This document shows positions 43,488-54,601 of a stretch of DNA of 64,000 bases, piece after piece. Numbering within the stretch: position 1 is the stretch's first letter; each line of letters opens with the position of its first letter. The translations under genes were made by a program, and so were the position numbers. The notes under the pieces were generated by a model that saw only the letters and a program-made list of their open reading frames with translations, was not told the DNA's origin and did no database searches. The DNA is from Pegoplata infirma (taxonomy: Eukaryota; Arthropoda; Insecta; Diptera; Anthomyiidae), in the NCBI GenBank assembly GCA_963921195.1, contig OY992536.1, positions 181,172,995 to 181,236,994 of the forward strand, given 5' to 3'.

Positions 43488-44079
43488 GGATGAAGTAAAG
43501 GTTTATTTTGTTACAAATGTTAAGTCTCATCTTTCTGCAATTAAAAAATATCTCCCCTTGACCACCGGAATTTATATGTGCATTAAATGCAATGTGCATC
43601 AGCACAGAAATTGTTTCAAGCAAAAACGAAAAATTTGCATTTTTTTAGTTTAGGCTTTTGTTTTTTTATTAATTAATATTATTTTTTAGATTTAATTTAT
43701 TATCAAATTCCACTAATTGAAACATTTTGAAACTATTTATTTTGAAAATAAATCCAAATATTAAAATTGCATAAAAAGTTGAAATACAGGCTTTTCTGGA
43801 ATAACGGAACATTAAGATTTTTTTTACAAGAGTTTTGAGATCAGCCGGTGCTAATTTTACTAAATAGGTACATTTTTCCAAAAAAAAAATGAATCTTTGT
43901 CCAAAATGGGTTAAGCATGTTCTGTTTAGTTCAAAGCTTGACTTAATTCTGAATGCAAATACTGCTAAAAAATATTTTTTTTAAAATGGGTTTTTCAAAA
44001 AAAAAACATCCCTCACGCAAAAATTCGACTCACTCTCTAGACACTCACTCAGAATTTTTCAACTCAAAATCACGTGATT

Positions 44080-44800
44080 TATATGAAAATCACTTTTTTG
44101 AGTCATGCAAATCATGGGACCAGCGACCATCTCCAATTCAAATGCATAAACAAGAGACAAGTGTCTTTTCATTTGTTTAATCTTTTATTTAAAATGAAGT
44201 GTCCACCCTTGAAAAGTTTCCTTGTAGGTCTGAATCCAAAAAGTTTCAAGGCACTTATTTATTACCTTAATATAGTCACTTGACTTAAATGAAAATCACT
44301 CTATAACCAAATGATTTAAATGAAAATCACTCACACTCACGCGTGAATCACGGGGCCAGAGACCATCTCCAATTCAAATACTTAAACAAAAGGCAAGTGT
44401 CTCTTCATTTGATTCATCTATAACATCTGTAAATGTTGTTAAAAATGAAGTGTCCACCCTGAAATATTTTCCTTGTAGGTCCGATTTCAAAAAGTTTCAA
44501 GTCACTTATTTATTACTCTAATATAGTTCTTAATTTAAATGAAAATCACTCTATAATCACGTGATTTAAATAAAAATCGCTCACGCCAGAATGACGTGGT
44601 TTTTTGAGTCACGAAAATTACGGGACCACAGACCATCTCTAATTCAAATACATAAATAAAAGACAAGTTTTTCTTCATTTGTTTCATCTATAACATCTGT
44701 AAATTTTATTAAAAATGAAGTGTCCACCCTGAAATAGTTTCCTTGTAGGTCCGATTTCAAAAACTTTCAAGGCACTTATTTATTACCTTAATTTAGGTTT
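44080..44800. repeat. Three tandem ~240-270-bp units
   Basis: Units share GACCATCTCCAATTCAAAT, CAAGTGTC, AAATGAAGTGTCCACCCT and TTCCTTGTAGGTC...TTTCAAGGCACTTATTTATTAC. Anchors near 44127, 44365 and 44635. Inside the hAT-type element. Short frames at 43953-44283 arise from them. Confidence 0.8.
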
Positions 44801-45906
44801 ATATTCTGAATTTCAAAAAAATCGGTTAACATTTACGACCTGTAGAGACTTTTGGCCAAAAAACCTAACATCTCGCCCCAGTGTGCACTGTGGGGCGGAC
44901 AGAAGGACGACTTATGTTAAATTAATTAATATTAACGACAAAACCTTTTGCATACAAATACCAAAACCGATATAAGATAAATACCTATACTTATTAAAAA
45001 CCGATACCGATTCGAGGCTAAAACCAATACCAATACCCAATACCTAAATAATTCAAAACCAATACCGAAACCTATACCAATTCAACAAAAAATGAAAACC
45101 AATACCTATACCAATACTTAAATAATTTTAAAAACCAATACCAATACCAATACTTTTATCGAATTGGTACCCATCCTTGGTTTTAACAAACATCAACATT
45201 TATTTTTTACTTTTGACAAAATTTTCTAAAATAAATAACATTAGACATTAAAACATTACGGTGTCTTCATTCTTTTTTACCAACAAATTCGAAAAAAAAA
45301 ATAACCTACAAAAACATTAAAAATTAGTGATAGTTCTGTTATTTTTACCAACAAATTCCAAAAAAATGACCTACGAAAACATTACAAATTAATAATTTCG
45401 TAGGTAATTTTTTACAATTTTTAATTAAAAATTTTTTTTAAAAATTTTAAATAAAATTTCGGGAAATCGATCGCGCAATCAACTACATTCTGGCCAGACA
45501 CTCTACCCATCGTGGCAAAGTCAATTGATACAAACATGTTTTTATATTTCTATAAAAAATGTTTTGAATTTTTTTTTTCTACAAAAAAATAACCTACTTG
45601 TGTAGGTAAAAACTAATAATATATTATTTAAAAATACCAACAATTTAAAAAAAAAATACTTACACAAATCATTAAAAATTAAAAGAATAATCAGTAGTTT
45701 TTACTTACAGAACAAAACTAAATGACTTTAAAAATTAAATGTTAATGAAAGTCTTTATTTTTTAGTGTGTTATTTTTGAAACAAAGGACAGAAGTAGTCA
45801 TTAATAAAAACTGAACATCAAAAAATGTTTTTTCTTTTGAAAACGACTAAACGTAAAATTTTTTAAGTAAACTACAAACAGTTAATAACATAATTTTTTA
45901 AGTGTA

Positions 45907-46010
45907 AATTCAGTTTTATACAAAATCAGTTGTATTTGTTTATTTCGTGTGTGCCAAATATAAAAACAAACAAATACAACTGTATTTGTAAAAAAACTGA
46001 ATTTCTGCAT
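45907..46010. repeat. Short inverted repeat
   Basis: TTCAGTTTTATACAAAATC and CAGTTGTATTTGTTT at left are matched inverted by AAACAAATACAACTG and TTGTAAAAAAACTGAA. A ~100-bp foldback of unknown type. Confidence 0.65.
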
Positions 46011-46279
46011 TTTTACTTAAATGCATATAACTGTTACAATTTTCAACGGATTTTTTAAAAACCGTCTTAATTTCTTTGTATTAGAACGAATTTTAAACAT
46101 TTTTTTCTTTGTAAAGTTTACAATGCAATTTCCTTTTTTTCCAAATTTAGGAAAAGTGGAAGCAAAACTGTCGATATATCGATTAATAGCTTCTAATGTG
46201 ATAATCTGATTGAAAAATGTTGTATAAAGGGTTGATAGATCATCAATTTACCTTTTACCAAAAACAATAAAATCTATAT
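46011..46279. other. Spacer
   Basis: Nothing recognised; a 62-codon frame has no known similarity. Confidence 0.3.
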
Positions 46280-47623
46280 ATGAGGCATTCCACACCAAAT
46301 GTCCCGCTACAAAAAACATGTTTCCCGTAAATTTCTGAATAGGTTGTTTGGATAGCCCTATATGTAACTAAGAAAATTGCGTTTTTGGTTTTTCAAATTT
46401 TCAAAAACTGGGCTTAGGAGGCGTGGTCAAATATTGGAAAAATGGTAAAATTTGTGGCGAGTTGCCTTGATTAAATATTTATCACATTAATACGGAATGC
46501 ACCACAATGTCAAAAATTTACGTTCTTATATAGTTTTGTATGGGCTATCGATTAAAATTTTTTGTTTTGGAAAATTTTCAGAACCCGTTCTGAATTTTCC
46601 ATTTTTTAAAAAAGTAAATTTATCAAAAAACCGGCCACTTTTTTTTTTCTTTTTTATTTATTTTTTTAAAAGTTTAGATGTTTGTCCATCCACACAAAAA
46701 AAAATCAGAAACACGTTCATCTTTTTTTTCGAGAAAATCGCATTTGAACTTTAAATTTCATAACAATTTTGTTATTTGCTTGTATTTCTTTGTTTTAAAG
46801 TTGCGAATGAGTAATATTCAGGTTATTCACTTTAGAATTTTTTGACCCTTGCAACAGTGCAATATTGCAACATTTTTAAAAAAAAAAAATTTTAATAAAA
46901 TTTTTATTTTTCTATTACCTTTTATATGATGCGTAGTTGCAAGAAAATATTTGCAATTTATTTTAATATAAATAAAATTGCTTTTATTCACAAAGAAACA
47001 AGCAAAAAAAGTTGCAATTTTGACATTGCGCAATTTTGCAAGACTAAAATTACTGACGTGAATTCCATTATTAATTGCATAAATATTCGTCATACGCTCT
47101 GTTGACACAAGAAAATACAAGCAAATTACAAAATTGTTATGAAATTTAAAATTCAAATGCGATTTTCTCGAAAAAAACGAAAAATACATTTCTGATTTTT
47201 TTTGAATGGATGGACAAACATCTAAACTTAAAAAAAAAAATTAAAAAAAAGAAAAAAAAGTGGCCGGATTTTTGATAAATTGACTTTTTTAAAAAATGGA
47301 AAATTTCAGAACGGGTTCTGAAAATTTTTCTTGGAAAAAAGTTTTATTCGATAGCCCATACGAAACTATAAAAGAATGTAAATTTTTAAGATTGTGGTGC
47401 ATTTCGTTTTAATGTGATAAATATTTAATCAAGGCAACTCGCCTCAAATTTGGCCATTTTTCCAATATTTGACCACCTAAGCCTCCTAAGCCCAGTTTTT
47501 TAAAAATTGAAAAACCGAAAACGCAATTTTCTAAGTTCCATATAGGGCTATCCACACAAGCTATTCAGAAGTTTATGGTACACGTGTTTTTTTTCGCTGG
47601 ACATTTGGTGTGGAATGCCTCAT
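46280..47623. mobile_element. Foldback with ATGAGGCATTCCACACC ends
   Basis: Ends ATGAGGCATTCCACACCAAATG at both sides (inverted). Arms continue through GGGCTTAGGAGG / CCTCCTAAGCCC and GATAAATATTTAATCAAGGC towards the centre near 46950. Flanks are TATA-rich, so TA or ATAT duplication is possible but not provable. A related terminus is at 7029-7058. Confidence 0.8.
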
Positions 47624-47925
47624 ATATATCCCGGAGATATTTTAGTTTAATTAAAACAACTTTTAAAAAAAGATGAAAATTTGAAAAGTTTGCAAAATCT
47701 CCAAAACTCTTTTACTTAAAAAATTTTAGAGTGGATTTTCGACTTCAGTCTAAGATTTTACATAAAAAATAAATGCAAGATGTCGTGGATCGCAAATTTT
47801 TTTTTAATTTGTAAACTAGAGTAATAATTCAGGACATTTAAAAAAAATCATAGGAAACTGTTCTCAGCTCGGTTTATAGAGGTGTCTTGTGGACGTCCTC
47901 AGTGATTCTGACATGTTATCACATT
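47624..47925. other. Spacer, boundary of RTE fragment unclear
   Basis: A/T-rich; coding similarity starts only at ~47926. Confidence 0.35.
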
Positions 47926-48528
47926 GTCACTGGGGACGTAGAATCCATCAGTTACCTCGGAAGTATCTTAACCAAAGACGGAGGTTCAGAAGATGACATA
48001 GTTAACAGAATAAATAAAGCCAGAGTATCATTCCGAAGCCTTTACAAGGTATGGAGGTCTAGCCATATATCAAGAAAAACCAAAATACGTATTTTTAACA
48101 GTAGTGTCATGTCGATCCTACTATATGGTTGCACAACCTGGGGTACAACACAACATCAAATGGCCAAGCTACAAACATTCATAAACCGATGCCTATGGCA
48201 AATAAACAAAATTTTCTGGCCAAATTGGGTGACGAATGAACAATTGCTGTCAATATCAAATATGGCCCCTGTTCTAAAGGAGATACTAAAGCGTAAATGG
48301 TCCTGGATAGGTCACATACTCCGAAGACCAAGAAATGATATCGCAAGAGCTGCCTTGGAATGGAATCCCCAAGGACATCGTGGACCAGGTCGCCCACGTA
48401 ATACCTGGCAACGTCCACTAGAAAAAGAATGCCAAATGACAAATAAATCTTGGAACCAAATTAAATTCCTCGCCGATGACCGTGATGAATGGAGAAGATT
48501 CGTTGGTGCCCTATGTTCTACTACATGA
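47926..48528 (+). pseudogene. RTE-like retrotransposon protein, C-terminal fragment
   Basis: GDVESISYLGSILTKDGG, INKARVSFRSLYKVWRSS, MSILLYGCTTWGTTQ, KRKWSWIGHILRRP, ALEWNPQGHRGPGRPRNTW and DEWRRFVGALCSTT then a stop. It follows the RT palm in RTE-like elements, and all of the remaining stretch is open. It contains the ~45 residues deleted in the longer copy at 61199-61213. RT and endonuclease are absent, so it is 5'-truncated. The 3' untranslated part runs to ~48605 and ends in ATAATATATAATAAATG. Confidence 0.85.
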
Positions 48529-48605
48529 ACTTTCTACGAATTATTTCAAAACTTTTTTTTTGTTATATAATTCTTATGAATAAAGGCAATAATATATAAT
48601 AAATG

Positions 48606-48923
48606 AATGCCTCCCAAATATACTTATAGATGAACGTTGCACGTATATGATGAATTAATGTTCATGATATACATTCATTATTACGATGATGAGGATGATT
48701 TTTCTATTTTTTTTGTTTTCATTTTAAATTGCACTTGTATTTGTAGTTGTTATTGTTTAATTTTCAACTTGTGGCATTTTAAAAGTGGTCTTATTCTTTT
48801 TTTTTCATATAAAATTTTTGCATTTTTTTTGTATAGAACTTGTAGCTAAATTACGTAAATAATACAAATTAACTTGATTTCATTAATTTCAAATTGTATG
48901 TTTTATTTTCATTTAATTTTATA
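48606..48923. other. Spacer
   Basis: A/T-rich with GATGATGAGGATGA near 48684. Nothing recognised. Confidence 0.35.
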
Positions 48924-49678
48924 CACTCAAAAAAATAAACTGGTAAAACGCCTGGTAAAATGCCTTGTAGTCCCGTTCTGCCAATATTTAACAATTTTCC
49001 TTGTTTTTTAACAAAAAATCTTGTACTTTGCTCAAACGAGTACTACAGTTTTATTGGTAATTTTACAAGTTTATTTTCGTAATTGTATTCTACCATTTTG
49101 AAAGGTTATTTTACAAAAAAAAAACTGTAATTTTACAACAAAGTTTTTATTACGAGGATTCTAGTTGAATTACAAAAAAAAAAACGTTATTTTACAAAAA
49201 ATTATGTTATACGACGATTTATGTTGTTTAACAAAAAAACTTATTTTTTTGCATTTTTTTTATTGAAAAATATTTAAAAAAAAGTTGACAAAATTTGGAA
49301 AAAATTATTACGAGGATTAATTTAAGAAGGAGTAGTTAATTTACAAAAAAACAGTTATTTTACAAAAAATGATTTTATTACGAGGATTTATGTTGTTAAC
49401 AAATTTTTTTTTTGTAAATTTACCATTTTGGTTTGTAAATTTACCATTTTTTAAAACATATTTACCATTTGTTCTTGTAAGTTTACCATTTTTTTTTTTT
49501 ATTTTTTAAAACAATATTTTTACCAATAAAATTGGTTATTTTACCAATTTTTGGTGCTTTAAAATTACGAGGAAATCCTCGTAATTTTACGAGAATTTTA
49601 CCTACGTCATATTTTACGAGAATAGCCTCGTAAAATCACGAGATTTATTGGTAACTTTACAAGTTTTTTTTTTGAGTG
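48924..49678. mobile_element. CACTCA MITE, TA duplication
   Basis: Ends CACTCAAAAAAATAAAC and TTTTTTTTTTGAGTG; TA at 48922-48923 and 49679-49680. The interior is dense in TTTTACGAG/CTCGTAAAA and TTTTACCA. Shares termini with 17503-18360 but not the interior. Confidence 0.8.
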
Positions 49679-49784
49679 TATGCATCTATGTTTTTGTTGT
49701 TGTTTTCTATGTAATTAAAAACTTAATATTGTTATTTGTTAAACATTGATAATAATGAGTAAATATTAATTATATAATTACCTA

Positions 49785-50778
49785 CACATTAAAAAAGAAG
49801 GGCCGTTTTAGGGTCTTAACCAAACCAATGGCCAATTTATGTATTTTTGTGTGGTCAAATGGGTTGTTCAATCATTTATGATGTATCATGCCTTTTTAGA
49901 AGTAAATGAAAATGTAGGATCATCCAACAAAAAAACATTCTGACAAAAGTACTTTTTAAAAATTTTCAATGCTGAAGGGTAAAATAGTGTAAAATTTGAT
50001 AGTTTTCCGATGGCCAGAAAAATATTTAGAACACTTGATTTTTGGAATTATCGAAATAAAAATCACAGAATCTTATAATTGACAGGTAGGATCCTCCTAC
50101 TCAACCAAGAGATGGACATATTTAAAACATGGAAAAGAAGGGTCAAATGGTACTTTTTCTATGTGTCAAAAGAAAGTGTACAGGTCTAAAGTAGATATAA
50201 TTCGTTAACAACAAAGTTGACAATAAAAACCCCTGCTATTTTCAATCGACTATTATTAAAAAAAAGCTAGATTGAAAATTTTCCAACATTCAGAAAATTA
50301 TGTAAGTTACTACATGTTAGTTGTTTGTATATTTTACAGTAGTTAGTTGTGTTATGAAAAATATCAAACAACTATTTCTGTTAGTTATTTTAAGTCGTTT
50401 TTTTTTAAATAACTAACAAAAAAGTACTGTAATATAGTAACAGTTATTTAAAGTACTTAGTTAATTTTATTTTTTTTTATCACTGAAAAATTTTCATAAA
50501 AATAAAAATATTTTTTTTTCACAACTTTAAAAAAAACTTGAAATATTTTTGGTGTAAAAATTATATGTCTGTATATTGTTTATTTTTACTACATGTTAGT
50601 TGTTTTGACTACAAATGTAAGTAATTTTTACTACATAAGTCAGCTGTTTTTTGTCAGTTAAAATAACTAACATTGTTAGTTGGTTTAACTGAAAAAGTAG
50701 TTTACCCCAAAACAAATTACAAAGTAGTTATTTTAACTGACATTTTCAGTTGATTTTACTAACATAGTTTTTTAAGTG
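49785..50778. mobile_element. Possible MITE, TA flanks
   Basis: CACATTAAAAAAG at left and TTTTTTAAGTG at right, with TA at 49783-49784 and 50779-50780. ACTAACA/TGTTAGT repeats are dense only in the right half (50300-50770). The left boundary is uncertain. Confidence 0.4.
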
Positions 50779-50929
50779 TAGTTTTAATTTAAGCTTGATA
50801 GCGTCTAGATTGAGCAAATATTAAATGAGCTACGAGAGTCGCGCTAAAAAATTAAATTATTTGTAAATGTTTTTTAAACAAACAAATTTTAAAAAATATT
50901 TCTTAGTTGATTTGTTTCAAGCCCAAATG

Positions 50930-51418
50930 TTAAAAAAACCTTGTAAAATTACAAGAAAAACTTGTAACTTTTTTTGTTTGCTTCCTCCTATTTGACAAAA
51001 ATTCCTAGTAATTTTACAAGATTTTTACCAATAATTTTGAAATTTTACAAGGTTTTTACCAATAAAATTGTAAATTTACAAATTTTTGACACGATAAAAT
51101 TTACAAAGAAGTTTCGTAATTTTACAAGATTTTTTGCTACCTCCTATTTTACGAGAATTCCTAGTAATTTTACAAGCTTTTTACCAATAATTTTGTAATT
51201 TTACAAGCTTTTTACCAATAAAATTATAAATTTACAGTGAATTTACTAATTTTTTTTTGTAAAATTATCTTGGAAATTTGTAAAACTACAAAAAAATTTG
51301 TAAAATTACCAAAAAAATGAAAATTTCGATTTGTTACAAAAACAAAGAAAACTGTCAAATATTGGTAAAATGGGATTTCGAGACTTTTCCTAGTAATTTG
51401 ACAAGGTTTTTTTTGAAT
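50930..51418. mobile_element. CTTGTAAAATTACAAG MITE, related to 56148-56682
   Basis: AAAAAACCTTGTAAAATTAC at left, TTTGACAAGGTTTTTTTT at right, and the interior (TTTGCTACCTCC, ACGAGAATTCCTAGTAATTT) closely matches 56148-56682. The CACTCA tip is lost on both sides. Confidence 0.7.
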
Positions 51419-52336
51419 TCTCATTTTTCCAACGACACAAAGAAAAATTTTTAAACTTCTTTTTGACTACCAATTTTTTGTAAACAAAGTAAAGATTTTA
51501 TTGTTTATTAGTTTCAGTACACCTTAGTGTATTGTAATGAGATATGAAAAAAATTTAACATTTTCTTTGTTTACCAAAAATTGGTGATCAAAAGCATTGG
51601 AGGTCAAAAAAATTCATGTTTTTTTACTGCATTTAAAAAATTTTGATTTTTGTTTGTGATTTTGAAAAAATGAGTTGATAACTGAATTGAAACTATTGGA
51701 CTAATTTTTAAATTTTGAATGTTTGAAGTTAAAAAAAAAAATCTATTTCGAAGTATTTTTTAAAAATTTTCTAAAATACGTCTACAAATAATTTTATTTT
51801 TCAGCGATTTAATTTTTACTATGAGATTTAAATGTGCGCTCCCATGGTGCCTTTCGGGGGGGTTAAAATGTAAAACGACCTCTATTTATTTTTGCCCTCA
51901 ACATTTTTCTAGAACAAACCTACTCACTATATCCACTCCCTAAGATAGCTTCTTCTCTTCACCTCCCAAAATGATTTCAATAAAAAGAGAAAGGAAAAAA
52001 GGAAAAATGACTGCGAATTTTGTACTCTTGTCCAAAACATTAAATCATGATAATGTTTTGCGGAAGATTTGGGTGTACTTGCCAAAGCAAAGTTTTTTTA
52101 GAAAAAATAATGTTATATTACTTTGCAATTCCATGCAAAACGAATTGAAATATCAGTCGAGGACTCCATTAAAAAACCAAGAGAGCTTTACATTTCGTAA
52201 GTGAGTGCAAAAATAAGTGCAAAAAAGTGTTTTTACATTTTGGAAAGTATAAAAGATTCGGCACCAAGAATATAACACTCTTACTTGTTTTATGTACATT
52301 TGATAAACAAATGAAAAATTTTTATGCGAAAAGCTT
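51419..52336. other. Spacer with a DINE-like family C end
   Basis: 52245-52290 (GTATAAAAGATTCGGCACC..CTTACTTGTTTT) is the 5'-side end of family C, inverted. The rest is A/T-rich, not recognised. Confidence 0.45.
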
Positions 52337-53030
52337 AGACTTGATGAAAAAGTAGTTTTGAAAAAAAAAAATTTCTTTGGTGAGAAAAAAATTGATATTA
52401 AAAAATTTGAAAAAAAAAATTGATGAAAAAAAATAAGATAAAAAAAATTTTTTTGAAAATTTTGATGAAAAAAAAAATTAATAAAAAGAAAATTGATGAA
52501 AAAAAAAAATGATGAACAAAAAAAAATAATTGATGAAAAAAAAATTTGATAAAAAAAAAAATTATAAAAAAATGATATAAAAGAAAGTTTGATGAAAAAA
52601 AAAAAAATTTACGAAAAAAAAAAAAAAATTTATGAAAAAAAAATTTGATAAAAAAATAATTTATGAAAAAACAAATTTTTGAAAAAAAATTTTGATGAAA
52701 AAAATTAATGAAAAAAAAATTAATGAAAAAACAATTGATGAAAAAAAAAGTTGATGAAAAAAATTGATGAAAAAATTTGATGGAAAACAACTTGATGAAA
52801 AAAAAAATTGATGAAAAAAAATTTTTTTTTTTTTTTTGAAAAACAATTATGTTACTTTTTATTCACCAGCTGGTGAAAAACGGTTTTATTCACCACGAGA
52901 TGAATTATTATCCAAGTTAAAAGCCCAAGTTATTAAAATTTTTGGTTTCTAGAAAATGAAAATAGTAATTCTTGTTTTCTTTTTCGTTAATTGTTAGCTT
53001 ATATAGTCGAACTGAGGTGGTTTTTTATTT
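52337..53030. repeat. Poly-A/GATG minisatellite with unique tail, copy 1 of a duplication
   Basis: 52370-52840 is a run of (GATGAAAAAAAAATT)-type units of 14-17 bp. 52845-53024 (TCACCAGCTGGTGAA; GAATTATTATCCAAGTTA; GTCGAACTGAGGTGG) recurs at 53600-54020. It holds the empty site GTTAGCTTATATAG. Encodes only Phe-rich artefact frames. Confidence 0.8.
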
Positions 53031-54020
53031 AAAAAAAAATTAATTAAACCAAAATTTTTGGTGAAAAAAAATTTGATGAAAAAAAAAGATTTTGATGAAA
53101 AGAAAAATTTTTTGATTTAAAAAAAAATTTATGAAAAAAAAAATATGAAAAAAAATTTCTTTGGTGAGAAAAAAATTGATAATAAAAAATTTGATAAAAA
53201 TTTTTTTTGAAAATTTTGATGAAAAAAAAAAAAAAAAATTAATGAAAAAAAATTTATGAAAAAAAAAATTGATGAACAAAAAAAAATTTGATGAAAAAAA
53301 AATTCGATAAAAAAAAAATGATAAAAAAAAAAATGATGAAAAAAAAAGTTTGATGAAAAAAAAATTTTTATGAAAAAAAAAAATTTATGAAAAAAAAATT
53401 TGATGAAAAAAAAATTTTATGATAAAAAAAAATTTATGAAAAAAAAAATTTATGAAAAATAAAAATTTTGATGAAAAAAAAAATTGATGAAAAAAAACAA
53501 TTGATGAAAAAAAAAAATTTGGTGAAAAAAATTGATAAAAAATTTAATGGAAAACAACTTGATGAAAAAAAAATTTGATGAAAAATTTTTTTTTTTTTTT
53601 TGAAAAATAATTATGATACTTTTTAATCACCAGCTGGTGAAAACCGGTTTTATTAATCACGAGGTGAATTATTATCCAAGTTACAAACCCAAGTTATTAA
53701 AATTTTTGGTTTTAAGGAAATGAAAATAGTAATTCTTGTTTTCTTTTTCGTTAATTGTTAGCTCACACAGAAAAAAAAGTTTCCAATCGAATTTATCAGT
53801 TGTATCAACTCGAAATTCGGTTGCTGCTACTATATTTATCTTTGACAACTAAATTTTTTAGTTGCCCCAATTCGCCGAAAATGAGTTGTGACTACTGATA
53901 TTCAACTGTGATGACCTATATACAAAAGTTCCAACCGATTTTTTGTTGCAATAACTGACTTTCAGTTTGAAATCGTTAAATTCGTTTTCTGTGTGCTTAT
54001 ATAGTCAAACTGAGGTGGCG
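53031..54020. repeat. Copy 2 of the duplication, with a MITE insertion
   Basis: 53040-53595 repeats the GATGAAAAAAAATT minisatellite and 53600-54020 repeats the unique tail at roughly 90% identity by eye, interrupted by the MITE at 53764-53995. A direct segmental duplication of ~0.7 kb. Confidence 0.75.
53764..53995. mobile_element. Small MITE with CACACAGAAAA ends
   Basis: Ends CACACAGAAAAAAAAG and TCGTTTTCTGTGTG. The empty site is in the duplicated copy near 52995 (GTTAGCTTATATAG), giving a duplication of CT (or GCT), not TA. AGTTG/CAACT repeats inside (TCAGTTGTATCAACTCG). Confidence 0.8.
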
Positions 54021-54154
54021 TCCTGCAACTTTTTAAAATTAGACACCAGCCTAAAAACATTATCATGTTAAAAAGGAAAAAACAAGAAAAAAGAAAGAGA
54101 GGGAAAGGAAAAAAGTTGGAACGAAAATGACCAGTATTTCAAAAAAAACCCTAA

Positions 54155-54598
54155 AGCCTGAATTACTTTAAACGTGCATGAAACGTAGACTCTTAAACAA
54201 AATTCAGTAAGTAAAAAACGTACAAGACATTTTTATTTATGTTTTGTTTTTGTCTATCGCATTGTATTTTTTGTCACGTTGAAACGTAGAGAAATTCTAT
54301 TTTCAACAGAATTTCTCTACGTTTTGATGTGACAAAAAATACAATGTTTTAAGGTACCTACAGACGACGCAATATTATGCACAATATTTTTGACGTTTAC
54401 CCACAAATGGCATACATAAAAATTCTGTATAAAATATTGAAGCGAAAAAAAATACATGCAGATTGTACATAATATTGAATCGTCTGTAGAGGCCTTTAGA
54501 CACAAACAAAACATAAATAAAAATGTTCTGTACTATTTTTACTCACTGAATTTTGCCTAAGAGTCTACGTTTCATACACGTTTAAAGTAATTCAGGCT
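54155..54598. mobile_element. AGCCTG foldback, TAA duplication
   Basis: Ends AGCCTGAATTACTTTAAACG and inverted; TAA at 54152-54154 and 54599-54601. Near-perfect palindrome around GAAATTCTATTTTCAACAGAATTTC (~54305), interrupted by 54352-54495. It is the empty-site reference for the inserts at 2939-5078 and 5213-6038. Confidence 0.85.
54352..54495. mobile_element. 144-bp MITE nested in the foldback, TTA duplication
   Basis: Ends AGGTACCTACAGACGA and, inverted, AGGCCTCTACAGACGA; TTA at 54349-54351 and 54496-54498. The sister palindrome has the empty site at 6065-6078 (CAATGCGTTAGAC). Confidence 0.8.
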
Positions 54599-54601
54599 TA
54601 A

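Larger units (their letters stand above)
42445..45179. mobile_element. hAT-type element with CCAATACC subterminal repeats
   Basis: Ends CAATGATGGGTACCAAT and, inverted, CAAGGATGGGTACCAAT; GTTTTAAC duplicated at 42437-42444 and 45180-45187. AAAACCAATACC repeats fill ~220 bp at the left (to 42665) and ~200 bp at the right (from 44940), in the same orientation. 8-bp duplication and CA-start ends fit hAT. It contains another insertion (43028-43487) and tandem units (44080-44800). No transposase. Confidence 0.85.
42345..45904. mobile_element. CACTCA MITE holding a hAT-type element, TA duplication
   Basis: Ends CACTCAAAATACTTTG and AATTTTTTAAGTG; TA at 42343-42344 and 45905-45906. Its right half is shared with 1549-1790. 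Without the insert at 42445-45179 it is ~825 bp. Repeated CTACAAAAACATTA-type motifs. Confidence 0.7.

Noticed and set aside
44874..44896. GCCCCAGTG..CACTG.GGGGC hairpin as a regulatory stem-loop
   Set aside because: Loop too small and a bulge present; an isolated inverted repeat inside a transposon without other support.
52398..53279. Reverse-strand Phe/Ile-rich frames of up to 130 codons
   Set aside because: They are produced by the GATGAAAAAAAATT minisatellite read on the other strand; no start context or domain.
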